From contig CM068585.1 of the NCBI GenBank assembly GCA_035048485.1, positions 59,544,618 through 59,608,617 of the forward strand: a stretch of 64,000 bases of DNA. Direction: 5' to 3'. A program made the translations under genes and the position numbers. The DNA is from Pteria penguin. Taxonomy: Eukaryota > Mollusca > Bivalvia > Pterioida > Pteriidae. The notes below the pieces were generated by a model. The model had not been told where the DNA came from, ran no database searches, and saw only the letters and a list, made by a program, of their open reading frames with translations. This document shows, in pieces, positions 1-10,744 of the stretch; within the stretch, counting starts at the first letter, position 1; every line of letters begins with the position of its first letter.

Positions 1-1140
1 AAATTGCTATCATGATCGAAATCTCATCACCAAATATGATAGGTATATTGTCAGCATTCCTGTGAGGACATTTTCAAAAAAAATTATTGGACTTATCGTT
101 CTTGGTTGTTGATTCCCTATCAAATTTTACATTTCTCACAGTATTTATTATATTAACTTTGTGGAAACAGGTATCAAACTTATTACTTACAACAAAATGA
201 GTTTGATATGCAACCTCCCCCCCCCCCTCCCCGGGTGCCCTTTTCTTGTATGTCAAAACATAATTCCAATGCAGATTTTCAAATGACCACCGAGTTATAA
301 AATTGCCCAGCTGTCAGTTAGAAGTTGAGAAGTAGTTCTCTATTATGTGTATTCTAAAGGTTCCCCACAACTAAGAATGTGTTTTTAGATAGGAATACAT
401 CTGCTTTATACCCAGCCTTACTCTTGTCTTTCGATATGGATGGTCATTGACACTATGACACGTGATCCCACCTCTGTTTGTCAAGTTGAGAGATCATAGA
501 AATATAAACATGTATAGCAATGCAGAGTAAGACCAAGATATCAAATCTTATATATCAATATATAAATCATTAGTATTTACTTCCTGGACTTGAACAGTAG
601 TTGCAGGACTTTTGCAAACAGGGAAAGCTTTCTCCTCCCGGGTACCTGGTCTCATCTCAATTTAAATTGGGATCCGCATTTGTATGAATATGACGCTATA
701 CACGATATTGTCTTTTCATTCCATGGATTTCGAGATAAGATTCACCTTTCGGTACTTTTTCGTTGATGTAGGAGATGAATCATGTCATCAGTCGTTCCTC
801 ATGCTACTTAAATAATCGATAAACCATCCACTTGTTTTCATTTTTATATAAAGCTCATCATGACAGGAATTTGAAATCAAGGAAAAACTGGATAATGCTA
901 CCTTTGTACATCTTTGGTAGTTTTCTTTTAAGAAGGATGATACATTAAAACCCCTATTTGGAGATAATAACTTTGGTAATGGGCATTTTATGAAGAAATC
1001 TGTTGTGATTAAAGTATATCATTCAAGGAAATCTCTATTTTTGAAGCTGCTCAACGCTGTATATAAAGTAATCCGTAATATTTTGCATTGTTAATCCCGC
1101 TCTTTGTTCGACGAATTAAAGATTTCATCAGCTCCTCTCT
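1..1140. repeat. First copy of a ~1-kb direct duplication
   Basis: Most of this stretch reappears in the same order and orientation at 1793-2740. Both copies share the opening TATCATGAT..AAATCTCATC block, the piece around 980-1140 with ATCCGTAATATTTTGC, and the CTTTGTTCGAC end. The copies differ by many substitutions and small indels, so the duplication is old. It contains one copy (585-790) of a dispersed repeat that recurs throughout the window, and a C-run near 208-228. I see no convincing coding sequence; the short ORFs here are incidental. The unit may start before the window. Confidence 0.75.
585..790 (+). repeat. Dispersed repeat R3 (plus copy)
   Basis: One of about eight copies of a ~200-bp repeat. 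It begins near GTTGCAGGACTTTTGC, runs through a CTCCTCCCGGG..ACCTGGTCTCA block and a GAATATGAC..ATATTGTC block, and ends with TTCGGTACTT. Others are at 24545-24740, 34285-34440 and 55635-55815 (plus), at 29400-29600, 54130-54310 and 56935-57090 (minus), and a partial copy at 2290-2430. Its central block resembles the 3' untranslated region of the PLE-2 retroelements, so it may be a 3' end of a related element. Confidence 0.65.
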
Positions 1141-1376
1141 AAGAGAGCAAAAAATTAAAAGGTATGTATGTTCTATATTTATGTTTATTCTCATCAGCCA
1201 TGAGTTATATCACAAATATCAATTAAATCTGAAATGGTGAGTGTATCACTGTCTGCATGCATTTTATAGGGACTACTACTTAACTGTAACTGAAAATAAT
1301 AATACTTCACACATTGGCGATATTATCATGTTAATGTAAAATGATTGTCCTTGTTGATTTGTGTCATAAAGCTTGG

Positions 1377-1651
1377 ATGAAGCCGGTGTGGCCTAGTGGA
1401 TAAGATGTTCGGCTCGTGATCGAGAGGTTCCGGGTTCGACTCCTGCCCTGGGCGCACCGATGTTGTGTCTTTCTGATGAAACAATGAAACCCGAGGTCCC
1501 GTGTCACGGTAGGCGTGGCACGTAAAAGATCATTCACTGATTTGGGTGGGTCTGTTGCAAAGGTCAAAATTTGCATGCAATGCCTCAGGCTGATGCAGTC
1601 ACCATATATGTGAAAATTTCGTGGAGTGACGTAAAACAATAATCAATAAAT
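1377..1651 (+). mobile_element. tRNA-derived SINE, full length, with target duplication
   Basis: The 5' end is tRNA-like: a GTGGCCTAGTGGATAAGA A box and a GGGTTCGACTCC B box typical of RNA polymerase III promoters. A conserved body (CCCGAGGTCCCGTGTCACGG) and a tail ending GACGTAAAACAATAATCAAT follow. The element is flanked by a 12-bp target duplication, CATAAAGCTTGG at 1365-1376 and CATAAAGTTTGG at 1652-1663, with one mismatch. Head, body and tail match the MetaSINE-like SINEs of molluscs, though I cannot assign a named family. It is transcribed by pol III and depends on a LINE for mobility. Confidence 0.85.
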
Positions 1652-1792
1652 CATAAAGTTTGGTCTGATGTCTCCTTTTTAAAATAGAATGTAATAGGGC
1701 ATACACCTTAGTAGGATTCAGCATTGCCAAATAAAAGAAAAAAGTATATAACTCATATTATAATAAAACATTTTGCCATAAATGTATTCGTT

Positions 1793-2740
1793 ATCATGAT
1801 AGAAATCTCATCCCCCCAAATATGAATATTACCGTGTCAGCATTCCTGAGAGACATTTTCTAAACAATTTCTCGGATTTATCTTTCATGGTTGTTAATTT
1901 TCCTATCAAATTTGACATTTCTCACTACTTTTATTTTATGATAGTGGAACCAACTATCAAACTTATTACTAACAACAAAATATGTTTGATAGCCCAACTT
2001 TTTGGATGCCCTCTTTTTCTGTATGCCAAGGGGGATTTTCAAATGACTAGACAGTAGTCCAGCTGTCAGTTAGAAGTTGACAAGTTTTTCTAAATTATGT
2101 GTATTCTAAAGATTCTCCATAACTAAGAATATGGTTTTAGATAGGAACACATCTGCTTTATACCCAGGCTTACTCTTGTCTTGCGATAGGGATGGTCAAT
2201 AACACCATGATACCTGATCTCACCTCTGTTTGTCAAGTTGAGAGATAATAGAAATATAAACATGTATAGTAATACAGAGTATGACCAAGATATCAAATAT
2301 CCAATCTCATATTTGTATGAATATGACACTATACACGATATTGTCTTATATTCCATGGATTTCGAAATAAGATTCACCTTTAGGTACTTCTTCGTTAATG
2401 TAGGAGATGAATCACGTTATCAGTCGTTCCTCATCCCACTTGATAAACCTTCCACTTGTTTTCATTTTATATAAAGTACGAAAAACTGGATAATGCTATC
2501 TTTGTACATCTTTGGTATATTTTTTTATAAAGGATGATACATTAAAACCCTATTTGGAGATAATAACTTTGGTAATGGGCGTTTTATGAAGAAATCGGTT
2601 GTGATTAAAAGTATATCATTCAAGGAAAAACTCTATTTTTGAAACTGCTCAACGCTGTATATAAAGTAATCCGTAATATTTTGCATTGTTAATCCCGCTC
2701 TTTGTTCGACAAATTAAAGATTTCATCAGCTCCTCTCTGA
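1793..2740. repeat. Second copy of the ~1-kb direct duplication
   Basis: Direct repeat of 1-1140, collinear but with deletions, including loss of the first half of the R3 repeat. The SINE lies between the two copies and is not part of either. No supported gene. Confidence 0.75.
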
Positions 2741-3094
2741 ATAGAGACACTATTGAGGAAATCGAGTTAGCTTTCATATTAATAATACAAGGGGTGGAGG
2801 TCATAATAAAATATTCTAGTACTGGCTAGTGCAAATTCAGAGAACGCAGGGGAGTACTTTTAATGGAATGTTTCACTAGATGTAGCAATTTGTTGTTATA
2901 GACCCTTTCACGTTAACCTGCGGACCTAATGTTTTAGTGGGGGGGGGGGGGGGTATATACGGAGACCTATAAATGCAAGCTCACCATATACTCTTTAACT
3001 ACGCAATGCTGATAAAAGGTGTTACTATTTGCCCCCCCCCCTAGTATCCATCCCTTGACGGATCTGGTGTAAAACAGCAATATTTGTAGGAAAC
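2741..3094. other. Non-coding spacer with G-run and a MITE end fragment
   Basis: Contains a TATAGACCCTTTCACGTTAA stretch at about 2907 that matches one terminal inverted repeat of the MITE at 7757-7953 without a partner end, and a run of about 16 G at 2939-2953. No gene seen. Confidence 0.5.
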
Positions 3095-4228
3095 CTTCAG
3101 TATGTAAAGATGATGGATAAATCGAAACCACAAGTCCAAAAATCATGAAACCAAAGGACATACAAAATCAGTGAAAACGAAAAACAAATGTAAAATAACA
3201 AAATATGTCTACTTGAAGAGCATATGTGAACCCCTGTGATGGAGTGAGATCAGGTGCCCGGGGACAGTGAGGATCTCCTGCTTGCTAGCAACACCCGTCA
3301 CATATACCCAGTAGAAAGAGTCAAATCTTGTAAATTCCATATGTATTTATATATGGAGAAGTCGAAGTAGGTAACCTTCTAGTATAGAAGGTGTCAAATC
3401 TGTGTAAAATGATCGGAATCGGTCTCAGTCCAGAATATCATTCAAAAGTCTGGATAACGAGATAGCATATTGAGTAATAAGAGTCTCGTAACGACCGTAG
3501 AACTTCCTCAGTGACGTTGCTAGTCTAGCGCATATATAACCCTGGTTGAGCAGCTTAACTGAAAGTCGCCTAGCCCTCAGAACAAAGTCATTGTAATTTG
3601 AACATGCTCTGGAATAACGTATTAACTGAGATATGAATACGCCGTATGCGGGCGATGATGGAATGTTGCTACTTATGAAAGGAAAGTTTGTGATAGCGAA
3701 ATTGAAATCGTCACATTTGTCATAGAGTGAAGTGTTCAATTGACAATTAATGTCGAAAGACAACATAATATCTAAATACGAAGTAGAATTACTACTTTCT
3801 GTGGTTTCTTTGACCACCAGTTCACTTGGATAGATGATGCTAAGGTAATCTGCGAATGAAGGATTATTAATTGAAAGCAAGTAATCTATATATCTGTAAG
3901 TAAAATTGAAGCCAAGGGCCAATTGTTTTTTCCTTGCGAAAGCAAAGACTGAATGAATTCAGCTTCGTATGAGTAAAGGAATATGTCAGCCAGAAGCGAA
4001 GCACAGTTAGTGCCCATTGGAATGCCGACAATTTGTTGAAAAACCTTACCTCCAAACACCACAAAAATGTTATCGATAAGAAAGTTCAACATCTGGATGA
4101 CAGCTGTTTCAATGTATTTATTTTTAGAATCAGAATTTTCCCTAACAAAGTAAGTTTTATCGTGGCCTATTACTATATATTTGAATTTGCGGCTTCCGTT
4201 TTTACTAGTAAATGCATTTTGAATAATT
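3095..4228 (-). pseudogene. PLE-2 Penelope-like reverse transcriptase, 5'-truncated copy
   Basis: On the minus strand this reads as the palm and thumb of a Penelope-like reverse transcriptase. The order is a fingers-insertion stretch (KYIVIGHDKTYF-like), LNFLIDNIFVVFGG, motif B' IPMGTNC, motif C as YRYIDYLLSINNP, then SPAYGVFISQLIRYSRAC and LRKFYGRYE. The catalytic YIDD is changed to YIDY, and a frame change near 3900 breaks the ORF, so it is dead. The 3' untranslated region runs from 3424 down to about 3095. It is truncated at 4228, exactly at the start of a foldback repeat. The sister copy at 46790-47850 is about 95% alike by eye. Confidence 0.85.
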
Positions 4229-4465
4229 AAACGCAGGCGGATCCCCTGAGAGGATACATCAAGTGAAATATAGGGTGCCTTGTTAACTGTAGTGTCTTTG
4301 TGCTTTATATGTTTGTCTAATTTGTCTTTATTTTCTACAGGTATTTCTTCGGAGATCCAAGGTCCATAGTACTCCCAGGTGTTTCACTGATTCTATTTGT
4401 GCTTTATATGTTTATTTCTCTTTCAGTGATGTATCCTCTCAGGGGATCCGCCTGCGTTTACGTCG
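4229..4465. mobile_element. Foldback/MITE-like element with ~33-bp inverted ends
   Basis: The left arm near 4233-4262 (AAACGCAGGCGGATCCCCTG then AGAGGATACATCA) is the reverse complement of the right arm near 4427-4459. Between the arms lies a piece identical to the tail of the SINE at 4546 (AGTGAAATATAGGGTGCC). The arms show almost no mismatch, suggesting a recent or gene-converted palindrome. No coding capacity. Confidence 0.75.
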
Positions 4466-4545
4466 GGTAAATTCCTTCACTTTCCGCGGCCGTGTTGTCA
4501 TGCATACGATTAGCTAATGATTGGCAATTAAAGCTCCATTTTTGT

Positions 4546-4700
4546 GGAGCTCGGGTAGCTCAGTCGGTTAGAGGGTCGGATGCATGACAGCTAGGTGATT
4601 CGGTACCATAGGTCGTGGGTTCGAGTCCCAGACGAGGAACGAATATAAGTGAAATATAGGGTGCCTTGTTAACTGTAGTGTCTTTGTGCTTTATATATAT
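4546..4700 (+). mobile_element. tRNA-derived SINE (second family)
   Basis: The tRNA-like head has TAGCTCAGTCGGTTAGAG (A box) and GTGGGTTCGAGTCCCAGAC (B box). The tail is GTGAAATATAGGGTGCCTTG, then CTTTGTGCTTTATATATA. A nearly identical copy is at 26865-27025. I call it a SINE and not a functional tRNA gene because of the shared non-tRNA tail, the oversized variable region and the lack of a closed acceptor stem. Confidence 0.8.
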
Positions 4701-4795
4701 ATATATATATAGATAGATGGATAGATAGATGGATAGATAGATAGATAGATAGATAGATAGTTAGATAGATAGATAGTTAGACAGACAGATAATCG
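4700..4795. repeat. (TA)n / (ATAG)n microsatellite
   Basis: TATATATATA followed by about 20 ATAG/ATGG tetramers. It directly follows the SINE tail. Confidence 0.9.
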
Positions 4796-5313
4796 TTTTC
4801 TATATTAGTGTACGTGTTATTCTGTGTGCATAAGATTCATTTGCATATTTTATTTGCCGTAGGAACACATGATCTATATACTGTAAAGCTTTATAAACAT
4901 CTGGCACAATAATACAATATACAGGAATTATCATTATTTCTGTACTGCTGAGAAACAAATGCAACACATGTCGCAAAAGCCCTGCATCAACTCAACACCT
5001 AAAGGACATAAGGACACTAAACCACATTATTCCAATTCGGGTATAAAATGTTGAATTGAAACAAATACCGTTTTATCTTTTATTTCACATTGTTGCCATT
5101 AATGCACATGAAGGTCAATAGACAATGCCATTAACTGTCATTCCACGAACAAAGATCCTAGTTTTCGTTTTGTATTTCAGAGCTCAGAGATAACAGAAAC
5201 ATTTACAGGCTAAAATCCGAGTGAACTTCATGTCGCCATTATGGATCGAGATCGAGATCGGAGTAGTAAATGTGTCATGCTGATACGCCGGTAATTTGAA
5301 GTAGTTCAAAATG
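4796..5313. other. Spacer, nothing recognised
   Basis: AT-rich, no convincing ORF, RNA gene or repeat beyond a short ATCGAGATCGAGATCGG triplication near 5247. Confidence 0.4.
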
Positions 5314-5479
5314 TGTTTAACGTTCGCACATTTGAAGAGCAACACAGACGCCGCCATACACTTTCAAAATCTATTAGAAAACCGACAGCAAGAGGCATGT
5401 AAAACAATGATGACATCGTACACAATTTCGAAGACACTAGACAAAGAGCGATAACTCCAACATCTATGATTATTAAACA
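5314..5479 (-). repeat. Gypsy 3' LTR (166 bp), uninterrupted
   Basis: Begins TGTTTAATAATC and ends CGTTAAACA on the minus strand, with the usual TG..CA ends. It is collinear with 7699-8060 apart from the MITE there, so it also serves as the empty-site control for that insertion. Confidence 0.85.
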
Positions 5480-5491
5480 TCCCCCCTTAAG
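5480..5491 (-). other. Polypurine tract of the Gypsy element
   Basis: Minus-strand AAGGGGGGA sits directly before the 3' LTR start. It primes plus-strand DNA synthesis in Gypsy elements. Confidence 0.75.
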
Positions 5492-5839
5492 TAAATGTCT
5501 GAATAATTTCTATGATAATAATACAAAAAATTAAGTTTGACTTAAGGTGAGAAAAAATGCATATATTTCACAAAGAAAGAACTTTCAAAATTGTGATGTA
5601 CATTCTTTAATGGATATTATGAATTGAATTTGTATAAATAATATATATGGAAATTACGAATGACTAGAAATACATGGAGAAGAACATGATTTACACATTT
5701 AACGAATAATACATATAAAATTAACTTTTCTTACTGAAACTTTTATGAAATAAATGCACGAAAACATTGAAAAGTTCAATTGTCAATTATATGAATGTTT
5801 CAATCAAATTAACTAATGTCATAGTACTTAAATTTCTTT

Positions 5840-7660
5840 GGTTTGTTGACAACACGACCACTTCTGGTCCAGGTTTGAAAATATTGTTGCTCTTACGAGA
5901 CGCGTACAATATCATCTAGGTTGGGTAGCATAAAATGCTCTCGTTTAGTTTCTTTAAGTCGACGCAAATACGTATATTCCCATTGCGCTTGACCACAGGC
6001 ACCATCGGAGCACACTTAATATGTAGGACGACTCACTTTCTGAATAATGTCTGACTTTTCTAGTCTCAAGTTTCTGTTGCATGTTTGACATTAATGGAGA
6101 TGGTATACATCTGGCTGTAGTGAGACAGTAAGGATTAGCGTTGTCTTTGAGCGTTATTCTCACGGGCTCACACTTCAATAGACCTATAGATGCGAATACG
6201 GATGAGTCTACGCCATCTATTTTATTAATAGTCATAGTGCACTAGCAGTACTCCCTCCCAACAGGTTGCTGGTTGAGTCTTTAATTACATGGATGGGGAA
6301 GTGGTATTATTCACCTTTGAACTTCGTTTAGCTGTGAATTTGCCTGGACAATCAAGTTTGCCACCTGGACCGTAAAGTGAAGATGTGGGGGTACTTAACT
6401 CAGGCCTGCAAAGTGCATTATAGGTAAATTCGCTGATGATTGAGGTGTCTGCCCCAGAGTCGATTTTAAATTTTATTGACTTGCCACATTTGCCTAGTGA
6501 AACTTCCCACGTTTTCTCGTCATCCGAAATGTGTGTAGAGTTGTTACTAGTGACTGATCCAAGGAATAAGTAATGTTGAGGCTCATCTTCGTACACAACT
6601 TCATTAACCGTATGACAACATGCTGCAAAATGGTCATATTTACCGCACTTCTTTTTTTTCTTCCTTTTTCCGAGCATAATAAAATTCGCTAGCATGGTAT
6701 AAATTGCACTTGTTGCATCTCCAATTATGTCTGTTAGTCGAATTTCCACGGTCTCTATTATGATTGTGTTTTCTCCTTTGACCTTGACCTCGTCCTCTAC
6801 TCATGGAGGGTTGGTCCCTACCTCTACGCGTTCTTGACCTGTTGTTGTGTCTGCGCATTTGTGGAGTGATAAGTTTTAGATGAATCAACGGCCTCGATAT
6901 GCTGAACCTGTGTTACTTAAAATTTCACATGGCTCTTCACCTGTTCAGAGTGACGGGCGCGTTCTATAGCTTTTTCGAGTGTTAGCTCCGAAGTTATTGC
7001 AATTTCTCAATTAAATCTCAATCTTATATTCCAAGAGAGAAAACTGAAAACATCTGACGAAACTGTATGACAAAAATCACCAAGGACACACACATAAAAT
7101 CACCAAGGACACACACACACAATGACAAAAGTAGAATATATACTGAAAAACATTACAAAAATATTCTATTGTGCTGCGGTTACGATACCGACTTAGGACG
7201 GCCAATTGAAGTTACAAACGTCATTCAATTGGTGTGGTTAAACAATAACAATTTGGTCTCTTATTTGTTCATTTTTTCAGTGAAAGTGTAGTGCTTAGCT
7301 AGTTCATATAAGCTTCTAACATATTGTTCTATTGTCTCACCTCTTCCTTGAGTTCTGTGGTGAAATTTAGCCCTAGCGTGCACAGTATTAGGTTTAGGTA
7401 CAAAGTAATCGTCAAATTTCTTTAGTACAGGTTCATACTTATCTCTGTCACCTTCCGCAAAAGACTTAAAGATCATCTTCTTTCCCCATGCAGTAAATCA
7501 TTGCACTTATTTGCACCACTTCATCATCTCTGTCCAACTAAGACGCGATTATGTATCTAGAAAAAACTTTCCTTCCACTCCGTCCACTCCGATGGGTTGA
7601 TGAAGCTCAGCGTCTCTGGGAAATTGAATTTTGGCATCTATATTTACCGGCTAATTAATT
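5840..7660 (-). pseudogene. Gypsy gag-pol remains (gag, zinc knuckle, protease, RT start)
   Basis: From high to low coordinates: a gag piece (7476-7261) with KFHHRTQGRGETIEQYVRSL, typical of Gypsy capsid; an Arg-rich stretch and Cys-rich knuckles (CNKC..H and CGKYDHFAACC) near 6888-6600; an aspartic protease with the catalytic IDSGADTSII near 6470; and a reverse transcriptase beginning near 6200-5850 (NPYCLTTAR, then GNIRICVDLKKLNE in another frame). Frames change several times and the PLE-tail insertion separates gag from the knuckles, so it is inactive. Confidence 0.8.
7025..7255 (-). repeat. PLE 3'-tail fragment inserted in the Gypsy gag
   Basis: Carries the ATACCGACTTAGGACGG and CAATTGGTGTGGTTAA blocks of the tail motif shared by all PLE 3' ends in this window, minus orientation. 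It interrupts the gag reading frame. Confidence 0.7.
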
Positions 7661-7682
7661 TCTGACATTGCACCACAGCTAG

Positions 7683-7698
7683 TTTACTTCTGACACCA
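7683..7698 (-). other. Primer-binding site (tRNA-Leu type)
   Basis: Minus strand reads TGGTGTCAGAAGTAA immediately inside the 5' LTR. This is the Leu-tRNA-type site used by several molluscan Gypsy elements. Confidence 0.75.
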
Positions 7699-8060
7699 TG
7701 TTTAACGTCGCACATTTGAAGAGCAACACAAACGCAGCCATACACTTCAAAATCTATAGACCCTTTCACGTTAAGCTTCATTCGGTTCACATTTGACTTT
7801 TCATGCCCACCCGAACAATCAAATTACGTCATTGCATAATAGCGCATGCTACGATCTGGCGTAATATGACGTCATTTGATTATGTTGGTGGATGGAAGTG
7901 GCGTTATTTTTTTAGGAAATAGTTCCGAATGAAACTAAACGTGAAAGGGTCTATAAGAAAACTGACAGCACGAGGCATGTACAAACAATGATGACGTAAT
8001 ACACAGTTTTGAAGATACTAGACAAAGAAGGATTACTCCAACAAGTATGATTATTAAACA
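7699..8060 (-). repeat. Gypsy 5' LTR, split by a MITE
   Basis: Same sequence as the 3' LTR (5314-5479), with the CAAAATCTA site opened by the element at 7757-7953. Confidence 0.85.
7757..7953. mobile_element. MITE with ~30-bp inverted ends and TA target duplication
   Basis: Ends TAGACCCTTTCACGTTAAG.. and ..AAACGTGAAAGGGTCTA are inverted repeats. TA flanks both sides (7755-7756 and 7954-7955). The homologous LTR at 5314 lacks it, which proves insertion. Size and TA duplication suggest a Tc1/mariner-type non-autonomous element. Confidence 0.85.
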
Positions 8061-9800
8061 AAATTAATATCTAAACAGAAAATATTTAAGAGCCATTCTC
8101 TGTAAAAACCAAAGAATTTTGAAGGGTTGTTCAAATGACCCTCTCAGAATGGTTTCTTGGGTTTTTTTTATAAAAATTAGTCTATATAGGGTCATCTTTT
8201 AAAAAATTAATATTTACACATAGCTGGAATTTTCGGTTGCTATGGTAACAGGGCCTTTTAAAAAATCTATGGTAAAAGTGCTTAAAAACAAGTGAATTTA
8301 TGTATATTTTACCCTTTCATTGTATAATCTTTGATTTATAGTAAAAGTTATGGTATCTTCTGAAAGGCAAAGCAACCTTAAATTTGGTCTTATCCTCAAA
8401 TCTACAAAAATGTCTTATGGTGGAGAGCTTTAGTATTTTAATGCAGAATCACAAATTTGAAAAAAAATATAATTTTTTGATAAAATGGATATTAGCTGTA
8501 AAAAATATAGAAAAACCACAGGAGTTATTTTTCAATATGATGGATAAAATGATTTTTGAAAATTGTTTCCATAGCAACTTTTTATTTTAAACATGTAATT
8601 ATGACAAGGTCATTTAAATTCATAAGTTTTTGTTTAGAAACAATGTAAGCATACTATTAATTTTAATTTGACATATTGTATTATTTTTTCTATAAATTTT
8701 GTTACCATGGCAACCAAATTATGTTTTGATTCTCTATAGTATTATAAATAATTATGAAATACCTCCCGGCAGTAGACATGTTTAAGATTCAATATATTGA
8801 GTATTTATATATCTTTGAATTTGATATTCTCAAGTTGCTATGGTAAACTATGCTGTTGTTATGGTAATAAGTACTAAAATTAAATTTATAGCTTTATCAG
8901 TTTGATTGATGCTTAAGAAATGCAGAAGTATTACGGTATTGGTGTGTGTTCAAAATTGATTGTAAAGGTCAAACCCTTGTAGCGAAAGCTATCAAACTCA
9001 GCAAAGATTTTAATCACCACTTATAGAGCAATCATTGTTATTTTTCAGGTCAAAGTCAAAAGTCAATGTCAAAGAAAAGCATAATATTAACTATGTCCTA
9101 TCATAATTTAAAAAATTAGGTAAACGTCTAACTAGATTTTTCAAACTTGGTGCCTATTATCATAGACAAGATACAATATACCCTATTGATTTTAATGGTC
9201 AAGGTCATAAATCAAGTTCAAATATCATGTAGCAAAACTCAAACTTAGCACAATATGCATCATAACTACTTGAAAATATAAAGTTGGCCACCCAAAGGTT
9301 AAAGTTTTCAAAGATATGCATTGTTTTAATAGATATTGAATGAATTCATAGATGATATACTACATGTTTTATGATAAATCATTTTTTTATGCATGGAATA
9401 TCAAATCAAACGATATATTAGAATTAAATTTGAATAAAATGCAAGTCTACTGCCCTCTTGACTTAAACGTTTATTATGTTTATGCAATATATATCAAGTA
9501 TCAACTTTTTTCAAGCAATATGTGAAATAAAGGCAAAAAATAGTGGCAGCATTCCAAGGAATACATAGCCAAACGTAAGGATCACAATTTAGCCAAAATG
9601 ACCTTGACCTTTGACCTAGAAATATTTTTCAGTTCTTCCTTTTTCTGCAAGGATCCCTCATGTGAAATATCAATGCTGTATCACTTACCAGTCAAAAGTT
9701 ATGGAGTGTGACATATGGACAGATAGACGGATGGATGGACAACAGACAAAGTGATCCCTTAGTGTCGCTATTCTTCGAAGGCGGCACAAAAAAGGGGAAT
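8061..9800. repeat. AT-rich repeat-like region, no gene
   Basis: No supported coding region. It contains several GTTGCTATGGTAAC-like motifs, including a palindromic GTTACCATGGCAAC at 8700, and many AGGTCA-type half-sites (GACCTTGACCTTTGACCT near 9602). The 3' part (9590-9790) has the ACATATGGACAGATAGACGG..GTGATCCC style seen at the ends of common bivalve repeats. Probably decayed transposon sequence of unknown class. Confidence 0.4.
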
Positions 9801-9879
9801 AACAAATTAAAACAGGGTCCTGTTGCATAAATAATTATTGAAACTTTGACTAGACATTAATGAGTTAATGATCATGGTT

Positions 9880-10310
9880 CATTAAATTCATCCTTTGTTT
9901 CCATCAAAACTTTAGATCTAATCTTGCTTATCCTTTGTTCCTTTTCAGCTTCCCAGTCATCAATAGACATTGACTTTGTCTTTTCACTCATTCGAGAGAA
10001 AAAAGATGTTATTTGCTGAGAGGTCAATATTTGTTCATATGTAGATCTTCTTGATCCATCCTCTTTTTTTCATACAACATCCCCTCAGAAAGCATTTTCT
10101 TTTTTATCAGTTTTTTTAACCGATATTAATTTCTCAATCAAAAATTGCCTCTGATTTTCATTGAATCGTTTACATCTCCGTTCTTCTTTCAAAGCCCATC
10201 CCATTTTCAGGTTTTCTTCAGGAAGATATACTATCTTATTTACACTAGAATCAGATAATTTCTGTATATGTTTCCTTTTTGTGACATCACTAGTCAAACT
10301 TGATGTTAGC
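9880..10310 (-). pseudogene. Remnant of an unnamed conserved protein (GWALKEE..RFNENQ type)
   Basis: The minus strand from 10297 reads EENLKMGWALKEERRCKRF, then NENQRQFLIEKL. After a frame change near 10090 it continues with DGSRRSTYEQILTSQQITSF, then FSRMSEKTK and DWEAEKEQRISKIRSK down to about 9900. This resembles the C-terminal region of a multi-copy protein family I recall from marine invertebrate predictions (a WALK..RF..Q motif followed by a Q/S-rich LTSQQI..FF motif), often with C2H2 zinc fingers. I cannot name it. The frameshift and missing N-terminal part mark it as a broken fragment. Confidence 0.55.
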
Positions 10311-10319
10311 TCAAACTGT

Positions 10320-10740
10320 AATTTACATGTGCCTTAGAATAAATGATTTGATAACTGATTATTAGTTGAAAATGATTCCGTATGTCCCTCATTCGTACAT
10401 TGCAACTGAATCTCATTGTTAGCTTGATTGTTTCCAGATTTATTTCCATGGAAATCCACAGATTCAATATCGAAGAGGTACCAAACCGTTAATCATTCTC
10501 AAAGTCCAAGTACAGATACAAAATCATGTAAGTTTCAAAAATGAATCAAGTGGTTTATATGAAATATCTCGTACAGAGGAATGAAGAATTAGCAAACCTA
10601 GAAAATCGAAATTCTAAGCATTAATCATGTTTGTACAAATTAACAAAATGAGTAAAGATTTGATTGTTTTCGTTTAAGTATTGCTTACTCTTGGGCATCA
10701 ATCATCCGGAGTATAACTCATAACAAATCACCAGTGGACT
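10320..10740. other. Spacer, nothing recognised
   Basis: No ORF, RNA gene or repeat that I can support. Confidence 0.4.
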
Positions 10741-10744
10741 ACCC

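Larger units (their letters stand above)
5314..8060 (-). mobile_element. Gypsy/Ty3 LTR retrotransposon, degenerate, internally rearranged
   Basis: Minus-strand element with all landmarks: 5' LTR at 8060-7699, Leu-type primer-binding site at 7698-7683, gag, zinc knuckle, protease and the start of reverse transcriptase, polypurine tract at about 5490-5480, and 3' LTR at 5479-5314. Possible target duplication is AAATG/AAATT outside the LTRs. Most of reverse transcriptase, RNase H and integrase are missing, so it is an internal-deletion derivative. Two later insertions sit inside: a MITE in the 5' LTR (7757-7953) and a PLE-tail fragment in gag (about 7025-7255). Confidence 0.85.

Noticed and set aside
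1490..1540. Hammerhead-ribozyme-like CTGATGA..GAAAC inside the SINE
   Set aside because: The AACAAT between the two boxes cannot form stem II and no matching stem I/III with a cleavage site was found; this stretch is part of the conserved SINE body.
4546..4640. Functional tRNA gene
   Set aside because: A and B boxes are present but the head is followed by a family-specific tail also seen at 26865, and the acceptor stem does not close; SINE is the better reading.
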